This document shows positions 11,831 to 24,500 of a stretch of DNA of 64,000 nucleotides, one piece after another (within the stretch, counting starts at the first letter, position 1; every line of letters starts with the position of its first letter). Made by a program: the position numbers and the translations under genes. Origin of the DNA: Antedon bifida (taxonomy: Eukaryota; Echinodermata; Crinoidea; Comatulida; Antedonidae). The notes beneath the pieces were generated by a model that saw nothing but the letters and a program-made list of their open reading frames with translations, was not told the origin of the DNA and searched no databases. The stretch covers positions 25,277,820 to 25,341,819 of the forward strand of contig OY727096.1 in the NCBI GenBank assembly GCA_963402885.1. The letters run 5' to 3'.

Positions 11831-14779
11831 GCGTCGTAACGGAACAGCTCCAATTTAAAAAATATCGATGTAATTGGTATCCATCACCTGGGTTTAGTTT
11901 TAATGGGATGGGATGGCTGTTTGATGGTGATGGTGTTACGAATTGGTGATTACTCTGTATATAGAGTTGCAGTTATTAACAAGGCCATGATACATGGCTG
12001 CAGTCGTGTGCGCAAATTTGAGTTAGTGTTTACTGACCAACCGACCGACCAACCGACTGACCCACCAAACGACCGACATAGTGAGCTGTAGAGTCGTGTT
12101 TGCACGCAACTAAAAAACTTTAACATTTATCCTGCTAGACTAGCCTTTACTGTGCCATAGAGATTAAGAGTGACTGTGTATATCGGTCAATTACCCAGAG
12201 CAGCTTTATCTTGGGGTTCAATGATTTATTTAATGGTAAGGTTTTGGAGCTTGGCTGCTGTAACAAATCTTACTGATACCGGACACCGGTAAGAGTTTAT
12301 AAATTTATTTCTTACTGCGCGAATAAATTAAACACAGTCCATGCTCATTTCAATACAGAATTCAGATAGTTCGGGAAATTGGATGAACATTCGGGAGGCA
12401 CTCTCAGATAAATCGGGAGAGTTGGAACGTCTGTATACAAACCAAACAAGGGGGTGAAACAGCCACTTCGAGACATGCGTTCGTTCGTAACAGGGTTTGT
12501 GATAACATAGGCAGCTATTTTACATTGATTCAAAGGTAGGATCCATTTAGTAAAGGGCTTATGCATCCTGTAGAGCTAAAATTGTGCGATAAATCGTGAC
12601 ATTTTGACACTGGACAGGCCAGGGACTTAAGTTACTAATTGCACTCCCTTCATTTTCCAGGCTTATGCTGCCAAATCCTTGGAAATATATCCCATAAATG
12701 TGCTACACCCATTATTTTCCCACACTTGTGCTACCAGGCCCACGAAAATATACCCCGTAAATGCGGCTCCTCCCCGTAGGGAAATATTTAAGAGTGACTA
12801 TCCCCCTCCCCCCGGGTCTGAAGTCAGCTGAAAATAAATGCACTGTAGGACCAGTATTTCTGAATCTCAAGTTCAACTTTTAACAAAATGTTATTTCAAT
12901 TAAAATAAAAGATTTTCTTTTGTTAGTAGAGGTTAGAACAAGTCAAATAAACACAATAAATTAAGACACAAACTCATGATAAAAGATTAGCTAGCTAGAT
13001 CAAATACAGCAGCAACGGAAAGTTAGACCATACACTGTGACTTAGCTATACTGTACTTAGTTTATTTTAGTAAAGACTACAGGCTGGAGGAATGTACACT
13101 ACACTGCAGTCGTCTCAGTAGCAGATAGGAGGAAAGACGGTGAGTTTTTGGTATCAAGGAGGCCTAATACTCACGGTTATTGTTTACATTTTACAGATAT
13201 AATTCCAGTTTTTCGTTCAAAAACGTCCTTAAATATTTGATACCAAACAAATACAAACTAACTGTACAAACCTTTTTGTTAATTTCGACACGAACCACCT
13301 TTGTTTCGAATCACCTTTTGTTGGTCTACATATTTTTGTTATTTTTATAAATGTTTTCCCCTCCACATATAATGGTACTGTCCATCCAGGTTTGCGTCAA
13401 ACGCGACGACATGTAGAGAGGGGGCTATGCAACATTTTATATCACAACCATTTATATTATATAATGGCTCTGACTTTTATTGCTCTCTGATAAAAAGTCC
13501 GTCACAGTTTATAAACAATTTAATATTTGTTTCCACTTTTGGGCTTGTGAAGAAGGAAATAGATTAGATTTTTTTTTAAATATTTGATTTGACTTTATTT
13601 AGCTATCAGTTACACCATGGAGAAATAAGTTAGGATTCCATGGTTACACACACATAAAGGCAAACAATAATTATTATTACAAAATAAAAAGATTTATAAA
13701 GGTAGTACAATAATAAAAAATTAAACTCTGGATAGAGCAAGGATATATCCCAAACAGGTAAAACACTTCCATCGAGATCGATTATAATTTTTATGTTTAG
13801 TATGTAAGTTATTGAAGAAACTTTTATTTTGTATACACTTTAAAAAAAGAAATAAAGACAACAATGTAAAATTGTTGAGTAATATATTTTTTACTCTTTT
13901 TATATTTTTTATATACAAAGCCGCCTACTCAAAATGTCAGAATGACGCTCTGAAAATACCTCCAAAATGTGATGATTAACAAAAACGACATAGCCCCCTC
14001 TCTAACCTGAATTACAATAACGTGCTTAGACTTCATCTCCAGCCGCTGGTGACACGCAACGAAAAAGGACGAAGACGCGTACGACGGACGTGCGTGTGCT
14101 CCGGTTTCTGTTTTTATTTTGTGGTAATAAACTAATACTAAAAAACTTAAATAAATACCTAGGCCTAGTTATAAGTAATGTACCATAATATAAGTTTATA
14201 GGCATAGCTAAGCTAGGCTAGAGTAGGACGTTTTTTTGAATACCACATAAATAAATAGGGCCAAGCAAGCTTAGAAAGAGCTAGCTATCTCTACTAGGCC
14301 TAGCTAGGGCCAGGCCTAGGATAGGAGGGCATAGCTAGAGCCGGCGCTACTGCAGTTTCAGCCTGGCCTACCTAGCTAGCCTAACTAATCTTGTCTCGGC
14401 TAGGCCTAGCCTCCCAGCTAGGACTAGGAGGAGGGAGGGCCAAAAGAAGAACGCTATTTTAAGGCCTAGTAGGTAGTCGTAGTCTTGATGGCGCATATAA
14501 AGTCCGGCTAAAACTAAATAAAGAAAAATTGAGGGCCCTTCTACTAAGTAAACCAAAGTAGGCATGATGTTTGTTTCAATTGAAATTCACTATTTTGAAT
14601 TATAATTAGGCCTGGGTCCTAACTGCACCTTGCACCAGCAAGATTGTAACACATGTTGTAAATGAAATTATTTTGTTGTTTTTGTATCATTACTTTATGC
14701 AGGTAAAAAAAAACACCTCTCTGTACAAGGCCAAGGCCTAATTTTTGTTCAGAACTAACCTTCAAAGTTTAAAGTAACA
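11831..14779. other. Intergenic region upstream of the BCLAF1/THRAP3-like gene
   Basis: No supported gene. 12034-12078 is a decayed (CCGA)n simple repeat. 14150-14420 is rich in TAGGCCTAGC words. Around 14040-14110 there is a locally GC/CpG-richer patch that could be the promoter or first non-coding exon of the downstream gene. An acceptor-like TTTTTGTTCAG at 14742-14752, shortly before the start codon at 14780, suggests a spliced 5' UTR. The transcription start itself cannot be placed. Confidence 0.4.
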
Positions 14780-17700
14780 ATGCCACGCTGGAACTCTCCT
14801 AAACGGCGCAGGAATTCAAGTTCAGGATCCCCACAAGGTGATAGGTATGGTACAAAGAAAAGGTAACTAGTATAAACAAGTAGAAATAATGTAATTGATT
14901 TCCAACAACAATCAGATTCCAGAATCAAAATTCCATAGAAACTTACAAATTGTAATAAAATATACATTTCTGAGAAGGTATGGAATTGATTACAGAATCA
15001 TTGACTTTACACTTATGATGTTCTTTTATTTCATTCAGAATAAGTTGATGGATTAAATGTAGACTTAACCGCAGTGCTTAAAGAAATACTGTACTGTGGT
15101 TGTCATGGCAGCAAGTGTGAAGATAATGTTTTTGAGAATAAATTTGAAAGAAAAAAAAGCATATTGTGTGATTACTACACCAATGGTTGAAGAGATGTCT
15201 CTTCTGACATCCATACCATTGTCAATGATGTGACATGGTAGGATCTGGAAAGAAACCATAGAGCAGGCAATGAAAATATGTTTCAATGTCAGCCATGGTT
15301 CATTAATTTAAATGGAGTGCTGATGTTCAATCAAGTTGGGCATATATCCGCTTCTCACTAAATATCAGGTCAAAACAGAGCCAGAATGAAAGTTTCATTT
15401 CTAATTGAAGTAACAACTAACTACATGTGGTTAGACCTACTAGAGTCTAGTCAGCAAGGAGGTGTTAGACCTAGCTAGCTAATCTCTATAACCTAAAAAC
15501 GGTTTTTAGATGTATCGGGGAAACAAAATATAACACAACAATGGTGTTGTAATAGATCAACAGATATCTTATGCTGACCATGATGCTTCAGTTTTCCTCA
15601 GTCACCATGCTGTGTTTTTTGGTGTCTAGATTGATTTATTGAATCAGTCTAGTAGTCATTCCACAACATACTAGCAGAGAGCAGTATGTTAAGGAATGTA
15701 CTGTACCACCAGTAAAGTATTCTTGCTACCAAGAACAGCAAAAAATTGAGGTGATAATTTAGATAAGGAACAAGTAAGGTGAGGCTGAAATATGTAAGAA
15801 GCTGGACATCACCTGCAAAGAGCAGTGTTGTTTATCAATCAAGATAACAGAATATGCATTCGCGGAAGAAAACAGACATGGCAATTAAATTACAGAGGCC
15901 AAGTTAAAGAAGCCACTGCAAAAGTACAGGAACAGTGATGTTTTCATATGGAAACATTTGAAAATAGGAAGAAAGGGTGCTATTCAACACTCAACTTTCT
16001 AAATTGAAGGATGTACTGTTTGAGTACCAATGTCACATTGAGAAAATAAACAGATCATATGCAAAATAAGCCCAGAGCAGAGCAATTTGTTTCAAGCAGA
16101 AAAAGGAGATCATTTCACAGTTCTTGAGGTGCATAAGACATGATGATAGAAGAAACAAAGAACAACGGTGTAGACAATTTTGATATTAGGAGCTTTCGAT
16201 AAATAATAAATTCCTGACACCTGAGGGGTAGAGAAGAAATGCAGTATTTTACAGTACATACTGTTATCATTATTGATAGCACAAAAAGGTGGGATTAAGA
16301 GTAGTTCTATGCAGATGCCATACAAGATGGTAAGTATTATTATCACTTTGTGGTAAACATGAATGGATGTAAGAGCTATGGAGGATGTTGAATGCAACCA
16401 GAGAGTTTTGAATTTAAACTAAACTCGACAGTATACATTATGAAAGATTTAGTCACTTAAAACCAGCAGTGAACTTCAATTGGACGCAGGAAATTGTCAA
16501 TAGATGGTACAATGGGCGAGAAAATTGGTTATGCATCTTCACGGAAAAGAGTAGTTTATGCAAAACTCAATCGTTTACTCTTTACAGCGAAGAGTACTGT
16601 ATTTATGCAAGACTCAATCTGTACTCTTTATGAAAAAGAGTACTTCATGATTTAAAATTAAATCTTTTACTGAAACAAAAAAGAGTAGTCATGCAAAACT
16701 CAATCTTTTTGCAAGACTCAGTCATTTACTCTAATGGATAATAGTACTTCATGCAAGACTCCATCGTTTACTCTAATGGAAAGAGTAATTCATGCTAGAC
16801 TCCATCATTTACTCTAACGGATAATAGTACTTCATGCAAGACTTCATCGTTTACTCTAATGGAAAGAGTAATTCATGCTAGACTCCATCATTCACTCTAA
16901 TGGAAAAGAGTACTTTCATGCAAGACTCCATCATTTACTCTAATGGAAAAGAGTACTTTCATGCAAGACTCCATCATTTACTCTAATGGAAAGAGTAATT
17001 CATGCTAGACTCCATCATTTACTCTAATGGAAAAGAGTACTTTCATGCTAGACTCCATCATTTACTCTAATGGAAAGAGTACTTCATGCAAGACTCAATC
17101 GTTTACTCTAATGGATAAGAGTAATTCATGCACGACTCCATCGTTTACTCTAATGGAAAAGAGTACTTTCATGCAAGACTCCATCGTTTACTCTAATGGA
17201 TAAGAGTACTTTCATGCAAGACTCCATTGTTTACTCTAATGGATGAGAGTACTTCATGCAAGACTCCATCATTTATTCTAATGGAAAAGAGTAATTCATG
17301 CAAGACTCCATCATATATTCTAATGGAAAAGAGTAATTCATGCAAGACTCATCATTTACTGTAATGGAAAAGATATTTCATGCAAGACTTCATTATTTAC
17401 TTAATGGAAAAGAGTATTTCATGCAAGATGCATTAAAGAATAGGGTACTAAATGCAGAACTAATTGTTTTACTCTTTAGAGTATTTTAACAATAATAAGG
17501 AAATGGTAAAGATGCATATGCTATGCTTTTAACACAAAAGGCACTTAATCCTAGAGTTTGTGGAGGGTATTAAAGTTTGCACTTAGTACCTGTATATGTG
17601 TAATATACAGTACCACTTATACTGTAGAAGATGCTATTTTGCTGGATGGTAGTATAAAGCAGTAAAAACTGTAGACTTCCAACAGCGCTGAGATGTTGAA

Positions 17701-19813
17701 ACATACTAGTAAGGTTTTGTTAACATTTTGTTCAATTGCTTGAAGTGCTTTGGTTAATTAATTTTGTGTATAGTACTTTTATGTATGTTACATTTATTTT
17801 TCAGGTTTGCGTCCAGGTCAAGATCAAGGTCTATGGATAGGAAGAGATCAGCACAATATAATAAAAATTTGTCTCCAAGATATAGACCTCAGAATAGATC
17901 AAAATATGACCAGCCACAACGAAAAGTGTCACCAGTACCAAAGAAAACACAGCGCAACCGATCATATTCACCAGAGGAAAATCAGAGAAAACTCAAAAGA
18001 GATGGTTATAGGCGTGAATCTTACTCCCCTGAAAATAAAAGAAACAGATCTGTTACTCCAAAGAAACGCAGCAGGAATGAACAGTCTGATGCAAAAGCTC
18101 AGAGGAAATCGCGTTCCTCACCTGATCAGTATGACAACAGAAGTCGAGGAAAAGATGCAAATAGAAGAGGTTCAGATGAATATAAGCAGTCAAAAAGAAG
18201 AAAAGAAGGAAAAAGATATAAAGAAAGAAATGAAAGCAGATCTTCATCTCCATCACCACAACCACCACAAAGAACAGGCAGCAGGAAGAAACACCATGAC
18301 ATAGATCCTTCTGAAATACGAATCAACATTAATACTGCGAAGCCATCTCCACCACGTAACATATTTAACGTGGAGGCACTGGTGATTCCTCGCAGGAAGG
18401 ATGAAGGTACCAAGCCAATTTTTGATCGTCCAGAATTACGGCAGAGATCGTACTATGATACTCAAGATAATGTGGATGAAGAACGTCGAGTAGTTTCGGT
18501 GAAAAACACTAAAGACACCACTGGTTACATGCCGAGTATGCCACAGCAGAAACAACACCATATGGAACAAGTTAGTAACGTTGGTCATTATCAGAGTAAC
18601 AATACAATGTTTCAGTATAGCTCATTGTCAAATCAGGAAATTGGTATAACTGGAGCCAAGTACAACCAAAATCCTTACCAAGCGCCACCGCCGCAGCCAC
18701 AACAGCACCAAACATATAACCAGATTGATCATCAACCACACAATGTGGTCCAGGGAAACCTTCAGCCTCAGAGAATTGATGACCAGATGTATGGCTTGCC
18801 GACAGGAGATCTGAGACATTGTATTAAGTCACGGAGATCTCCTAATAAAGACCGCTCTTGTAAAGAGAGTAGCAAAGAAAGAAGTTACCAGAGATCACGA
18901 TCAAAATCTCAGCAAGGTTCTAGGAAGATGAGTGCTCCGACAGATGATCATTCTGTGAACGATAGATTGAGGAAGTTAGCAGACCAATCCGAAAATAAAC
19001 TACCAAATTTCCGTAAGGAGTTGAATGAGATTGAAAAATGGAAGTTTGATCCAACCAGTATACCAAGAAGTAATCAGTATTTTGAGGTGAGTTAATTTGA
19101 TGATTTTTCTGAGCCAGATGTTAAGCATAAGGTATCATGTCAAAATTATTATTGGAAGTTGACTGAAAAACAATTAACCAATAACAAGTTGTTACATATA
19201 ACTTACAATATTGCATTTTCTTTGTGTTTTTCCCAAAGCATGATGACCGAGAAAGAACGGATAAATCTCTTTCATCAAAGCCGAAACCAGAATTTTCTAA
19301 ATTCAGGAAACGCGGAAGCTCTACTTTCCGTGGCTTTAGTAGAGGTTCAAGCTTTGCTGGTCGTGGGTTTGCCGGTAGAAAGGGATTTTCTGGTCGTGGA
19401 AGCAGTCGAGGAACGGCTTTCTTTAATCGTGGTCCTAAACGAAGTTCACCAAGCTGGAAACATGATATGTATGACGGCAAGAAAGGTAGCAAGACATCAA
19501 AGGTTATTGACAAACGAACAAAGACTAGTAGAAAGGTTAGTGTTTCCGCAAATACTGTACTTAGATAAACCAAAATATCCCAGGTTATGTCTGTCCATAG
19601 GTATCTAGTAGAAAACCTATTAGTGTCTTGTTTGTATAATTCCTTTATTGTTCCTCAGGATGGATGGTTTTTTTTAGTCTTGTCTTCAGATTTCAATTGA
19701 TTGAATTAACCCAAATACCATTGAGAATCATTTCAGTCATTGTGTTGTCTAATTGTTTGTTTTTGTTTACTCAACAGGAGCATGAAAAAAGATCAAATGT
19801 GTCCAGGAAGTAA
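14780..19813 (+). CDS. BCLAF1/THRAP3: BCLAF1/THRAP3-family RS-rich nuclear protein (4 coding exons, 566 aa)
   Basis: Coding exons are 14780-14862, 17805-19086, 19239-19535 and 19778-19813; all junctions are GT/AG and keep frame. Exon 1 gives MPRWNSPKRRR and an S-rich start. Exon 2 gives the RS-rich domain, then a P/Q-rich region, a DLRHCIKSRR block and a final WKFDPTSIPRSNQYFE. Exon 3 begins HDDRERTDK, followed by an RG/GRG/FRG-rich stretch and SSPSWKHDMYD. The order DLRH-R/S block, W-DP-P-S-YF-HDDR, RGRG, SP-W-HD-Y is the C-terminal signature of vertebrate BCLAF1 and THRAP3, which act in mRNA processing and export within the nucleus. The protein is shorter than the vertebrate ones (about 900 aa) and has a much shorter N-terminal RS region. 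Intron 1 (2942 bp) holds a long minisatellite. An AATAAA lies at 20089-20094. Confidence 0.85.
16540..17440 (+). repeat. Minisatellite of about 40-bp units in intron 1 of the BCLAF1/THRAP3-like gene
   Basis: Roughly twenty degenerate units follow the pattern ATGCAAGACTCCATC, then TTTACTCTAATGGAAAAGAG, then TACTTC. Each unit contains a small inverted repeat, TACTCT...AGAGTA, so the transcript could form a row of short hairpins. Units decay toward both ends, as expected for an array growing by slippage or unequal exchange. Confidence 0.85.
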
Positions 19814-21560
19814 GGAAACCTGTCCGGCAATGTTATTGAAGCGGAAAGAAGCCTTTTTGTTTTGTTTGAAAAACCATCATATTTACTATACAAATTTGTG
19901 TTAAATTTTTGTTTTTTAAAATTTTTGAAATGTACATATTTTGTGATATTGTATTGTAAAATCATGCCAGCTAACTTTTAAGTATACCTGTGTGATATGT
20001 ATTGTAATTAAAAAATGAAGTTTTAATTTTTAATATTGTGATAATTTTAGTTCACACTAAGTATATATTGTATATATATCAACTTCACAATAAATCAAAG
20101 TTATTGCATATCAGATGATGTCACTCGGACCGCAACTCAACTTGGCATAAGGTAAACTAAAAAGACTGTGCCATGGATCAAAAGGAGCCTAGCAAATAGT
20201 TAAAAATGTGTATGTTGCAACTTTTTAATATCTTAATTTACGTACATGTCTTCTCAAAGCCATACAAACACATTTTGCTTTCTAAAAAAAAGTAAAGGTA
20301 AAATCGCAAGAATTTCCCTGAAACAGTTTGATTGGCAATAGTAGTTGAGACTATTCCAGTCATAGATATCGGATATGCACGTTTGTTGGTATAGTGTATT
20401 TGCTACACCTTAAGTCTGTGGGGTCTCTTCCCCCAACAGTGGAATACAACTATTATAAAGCAAGCAACATGAACCAAGTTTGTTTTAGGCCTAGCCTAAC
20501 ACATGAAATTTGCCTGTTGGGTATGATTAGCGAAAGTTCCATGAGCTAGGCTCATTTACTACAGCTGGTCAATAGTTTGAAAAGGCCCCAGGGGGCCTAT
20601 CCCTATTACAGTATATACATGTATGGATACATTCAGATGTGATTGTGATTTTCATACTATGAAAATGGTTATGCCAATAGAAGCAAAGTTTTATATTTTA
20701 TTTGTTAGTAAAATGGAATTTTTCTATCTATTTTACACCACTGTAAATAAATGTGTACTTTACAAAATGCATGTAGATGTTCTTTGTATACCTTCAAACA
20801 ATACTGCAGACAAACACACAAAACATAAATCATTGAATTATTAGCTGCATTATATTATAAATCATACAGTACTGTATACAATAATTTTATTCATATTTAT
20901 TATATTACTGTATCTTATTTTATTACAATGTTATCTTGTGACCTTGTGAAAGGGCAACTGGTGCCTTTTTGCACCAATTAAAATTCAGCATGTTCAGTAT
21001 AGCTACTATTGGTCATACTGCCATAATGTACTACGCTATTCTTCTTGGGTAGACATTACGTCCGCTAATTGTTTCGGTAGCCCGATGATCTGTATTGATG
21101 TATTTTGTCTATGTTTACGAGAGGAATTACAGACCACGGGCTACACACATAATCATCATGTACACGAGTTGCCTATCCTTTGTAAACGAAGTAGTTGTGT
21201 CGCAACCACAAATAAGAAATAAATAGATGACCTCGTGAGGTCAAACCTGCACTGACTTTCAAAAGAACAGTGCATGGGCTTTTTTTAGTTTTCCCATCAT
21301 CTAATATATGTTCATATTCTGTACATTTTTACAATTTTAAAACAATATTATATATACCAATAGATATAATTATTTCAACATTTATAGGTACAAAGTCCAG
21401 CCAAATTTCTGATTTTCAGTCAGAGTTCTGCTTTTCAGCTCGAATTCTACTTTTCAGCTCGAGTTCTGCTTTCCTGCCAAAGTCCCATACTGAAATTTTC
21501 TTTACCACAATATATGCAGGTGGTATGATATTTACTGTACTAAATTTATTAAACAGTCCA
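19814..21560. other. Region between the convergent BCLAF1/THRAP3-like and MTMR9 genes
   Basis: Starts with the 3' UTR of the plus-strand gene up to about 20.1 kb (AATAAA at 20089). The minus-strand gene may use the reversed AATAAA at 21545-21550. An imperfect inverted repeat of about 17 bp (GTAGCCCG...CGGGCTAC) spans about 21078-21147. No other gene is seen. Confidence 0.5.
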
Positions 21561-24500
21561 CTATTCACTGATGAGTCCCTTGTGTAATGCCTCTTTTTGT
21601 AACTCGGCCAACTCTCTAAAAAAAAGGATAACCGATTAAAATTCATTCTCGCATTTTAAATATAATATGCTTCACACGTTGGTTTGAAAGATGTGTGGTA
21701 ATGTAAAGGTCTGTCTACACTTTCAAACTAATTTGACAAACAAATGTGTGATGTGCTAAAATATGGTAGTGATGTGACATCACCATGTCCATATATGGGC
21801 ACATCACATTGTTTTACCATACTCTTTTGCACTCGTCCAAAATTAACATGGACACTTACCTTCTTAACCATTGTACCTGTGACTTTAAAGTCTTGTCTTG
21901 TTCTCTTATTTTTCCTATCTCCATGTAAGCATCATCAAATGGTCTTGAATCAAGTTCCCATCTTTGAAACAAACTTGACCATAAAGTCTGAATGAAAAGA
22001 AATAAAGATGGATGAACTATAATTTATCACACTTAGGCCAAATAAGTGTCAACCAGTGAATAAATTTCAGGGGAAGGATGGCAGTTTTCAGACAATTTTT
22101 TGTCAGGGGAGGGTGGTGACGCTTAACAAGTATATGTTTTGCCTTATTTGAGGCTGGTAGTAAAGTAGAAAAACCCTGATACTAGGTCAGGATTGAACCC
22201 ATAAACTTTGGATTGGAAGGCAAGCATGGAATCACCACTACTATCAATAATTCCTACATTAAATCTTACCAAACTCTGAGCAGCTACACTTGGCCATAAT
22301 ACCGCATTGTTTGGCTGGTACAGTGGATTTAGGAATGGCTCCAGTATGTTTGGCCTATTTACATATGACCTGGAAGAAAACATAGAAAGGTCAGATTGAG
22401 AGAAGTTGTCTGGCTACGACAAATACCAACAACGACAAATACCAACAGTACTGTACTATGTACATATTCTCCGCAGCATGCAGTGTTTGTTAAGGGGCGT
22501 GGAACTGATCGTGTCACAGCTACAGATAAATCCAACTCGACTCCAAAAGACTTTGTTTATATTTATGTTATATGTATGTTCTGTGAATGGATTGTCAACT
22601 ATTATATATTGTGACAGTGTTATTATTCTCTATTTGCAAAGCTAAATACTATAAATAAATATAAGGTGAGAAAATCCAAATGGACAGAATATAATTCTGA
22701 GGCTTTGATATTTAAAAATAAAATAATCCAGTCCAGTAATTAACCAAATGAAATTATTTGTACCATAGCATGAATATAAAAAATCACTATTGTTTTACTG
22801 CGACGGAACTTTTACAGAAACAGTGCCGGATCCCAGCCGCAAATTGTAATGCAAAAGATAAAACATCAAATTAAGCTCAGCACTTCATTTCACCATTTTT
22901 AGGCCCTGGGTCCCATTCTATTTCAAAATCCTGGATCTGGCACTGAGAAAGACCATTTGAGGCGGTCAGAACCTGGATAGAAAACACAAGGAGGGAAGGA
23001 GAGAGCTGAGAATTGTAAGGTACAGTACTGTTTTGGAGAAAGGAACCATGACATGACCTTTCAATCATTCTTACCATAATGACATCGTTTTTGTTGGAAG
23101 CTTTACTTTCATTCGTTCTGCATCGTTATTGCACAAGAACGTACCTAAAACAAGAAAATAATTTTTAATGTAACTGAAAAATTGTTTCACATTCTTCAAA
23201 ACTTCACATCAACTTTATTTGCATTCTAGATAATCTTCTAGGTATGCAGTTCTTTTGACTAGATACATTTTGTATGTGTTTATATAATACAGTAGTACTT
23301 ACCATACTGAGATGCATATGCATGTTCAAACAAAAATATCAAAAATCTATCACTAAATTCAAAAGAGCACGGAAATTGTTCATGAATCTGCAAATAAAGA
23401 AAAAAGGATTACTAGAATTTATATTTTATAATATTAATTAAAACAAGTCCGTAGCCAAATTGTAATGCAAAAGATAGGACATCAAATTAAGTTCAGCAAT
23501 TAATGTCGCAATTTTTAGGCCCTGCACCCCCTCCCCCATTCTGGATCCACCAATGATGTCTGCACATGTCACTGTATGTCACAATGATTTGGTTGGTGTT
23601 TCTAAACTCTTTAAATTGTGGTATGTATTAGAAAAGAATGGCCCATATAAATAACTTACCTGATGAACACAGTCAAGAAACAGTAGGAAGACAGGCCCAA
23701 CAAACTTAAACTTAGCTGGGTTAAACGCAGACTTGTAACAGCGACTTGTGAAGGGATGGCCTGCTTGAATCCACTCCCTTTCTATCAAAGCCTGGAATCT
23801 ATAAATGATAATAGTACGTAATTTAAGACTAATGTACTAATAAACCAACATTCTATCATCAACATTCTATCATATAAGAGTTGTAGGTAAAATAGTGGCT
23901 ATGGCTACCATCACTCTATTACTGTTATATTATTTGTAATTCTTTTGTTGTTGTCTTACAGATTTTAAAACAGAACTCGAGCAAGTGTTATATACAGTGT
24001 TGGGATTCATTAATCTGAATACATTATATACTCATAGGCTAATGACGAGTTATGATTGTAATAAATACATACACAGTTATTGAGAAGTGTTTTATTCAAG
24101 CAAAGAACATGTTCTCTCCTCTCTCTCTGAGAGCAAATCAACAAGTCTATATTAATTCCTTGTCGCTGTCTGGCTCTGTCTCCTTTTAGTAGGCAGGTAA
24201 ACAAGCTGTCCAGGGCAGTCCCTAGACATGTTGTTTGTAAACTAGTTACAGTATGAGGGTTGTTTTTAATAAACATGACACAAGCACTGGTCAACCACCC
24301 TACATCTGTATCTGTTGCGAATTTATTTTCAAGAGGGGCTTATAATTCAATTCAACTTTATATGCCTCTACTCTATAGGAGATTTACAGAAACAATGAAA
24401 CAGGCATGGGCATACTAACCCTCTCATAGTTCGGCAATCTGGGTCAAGAATCACTTGAGCTAGTGACGTTATTTGTAAGGTACCATCTAGGCCTTCGGAG

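Noticed and set aside
16540..17440. CRISPR-like regular repeats
   Set aside because: Units are contiguous and degenerate without unique spacers, in an intron of an animal gene; this is a minisatellite. The same applies to 38468-39105 and 56382-56830.
17807..18413. Overlapping ORFs on both strands inside the BCLAF1/THRAP3-like exon 2
   Set aside because: Shadow frames of an RS-rich coding exon; only the frame joined to 14780-14862 and 19239-19535 has family similarity.
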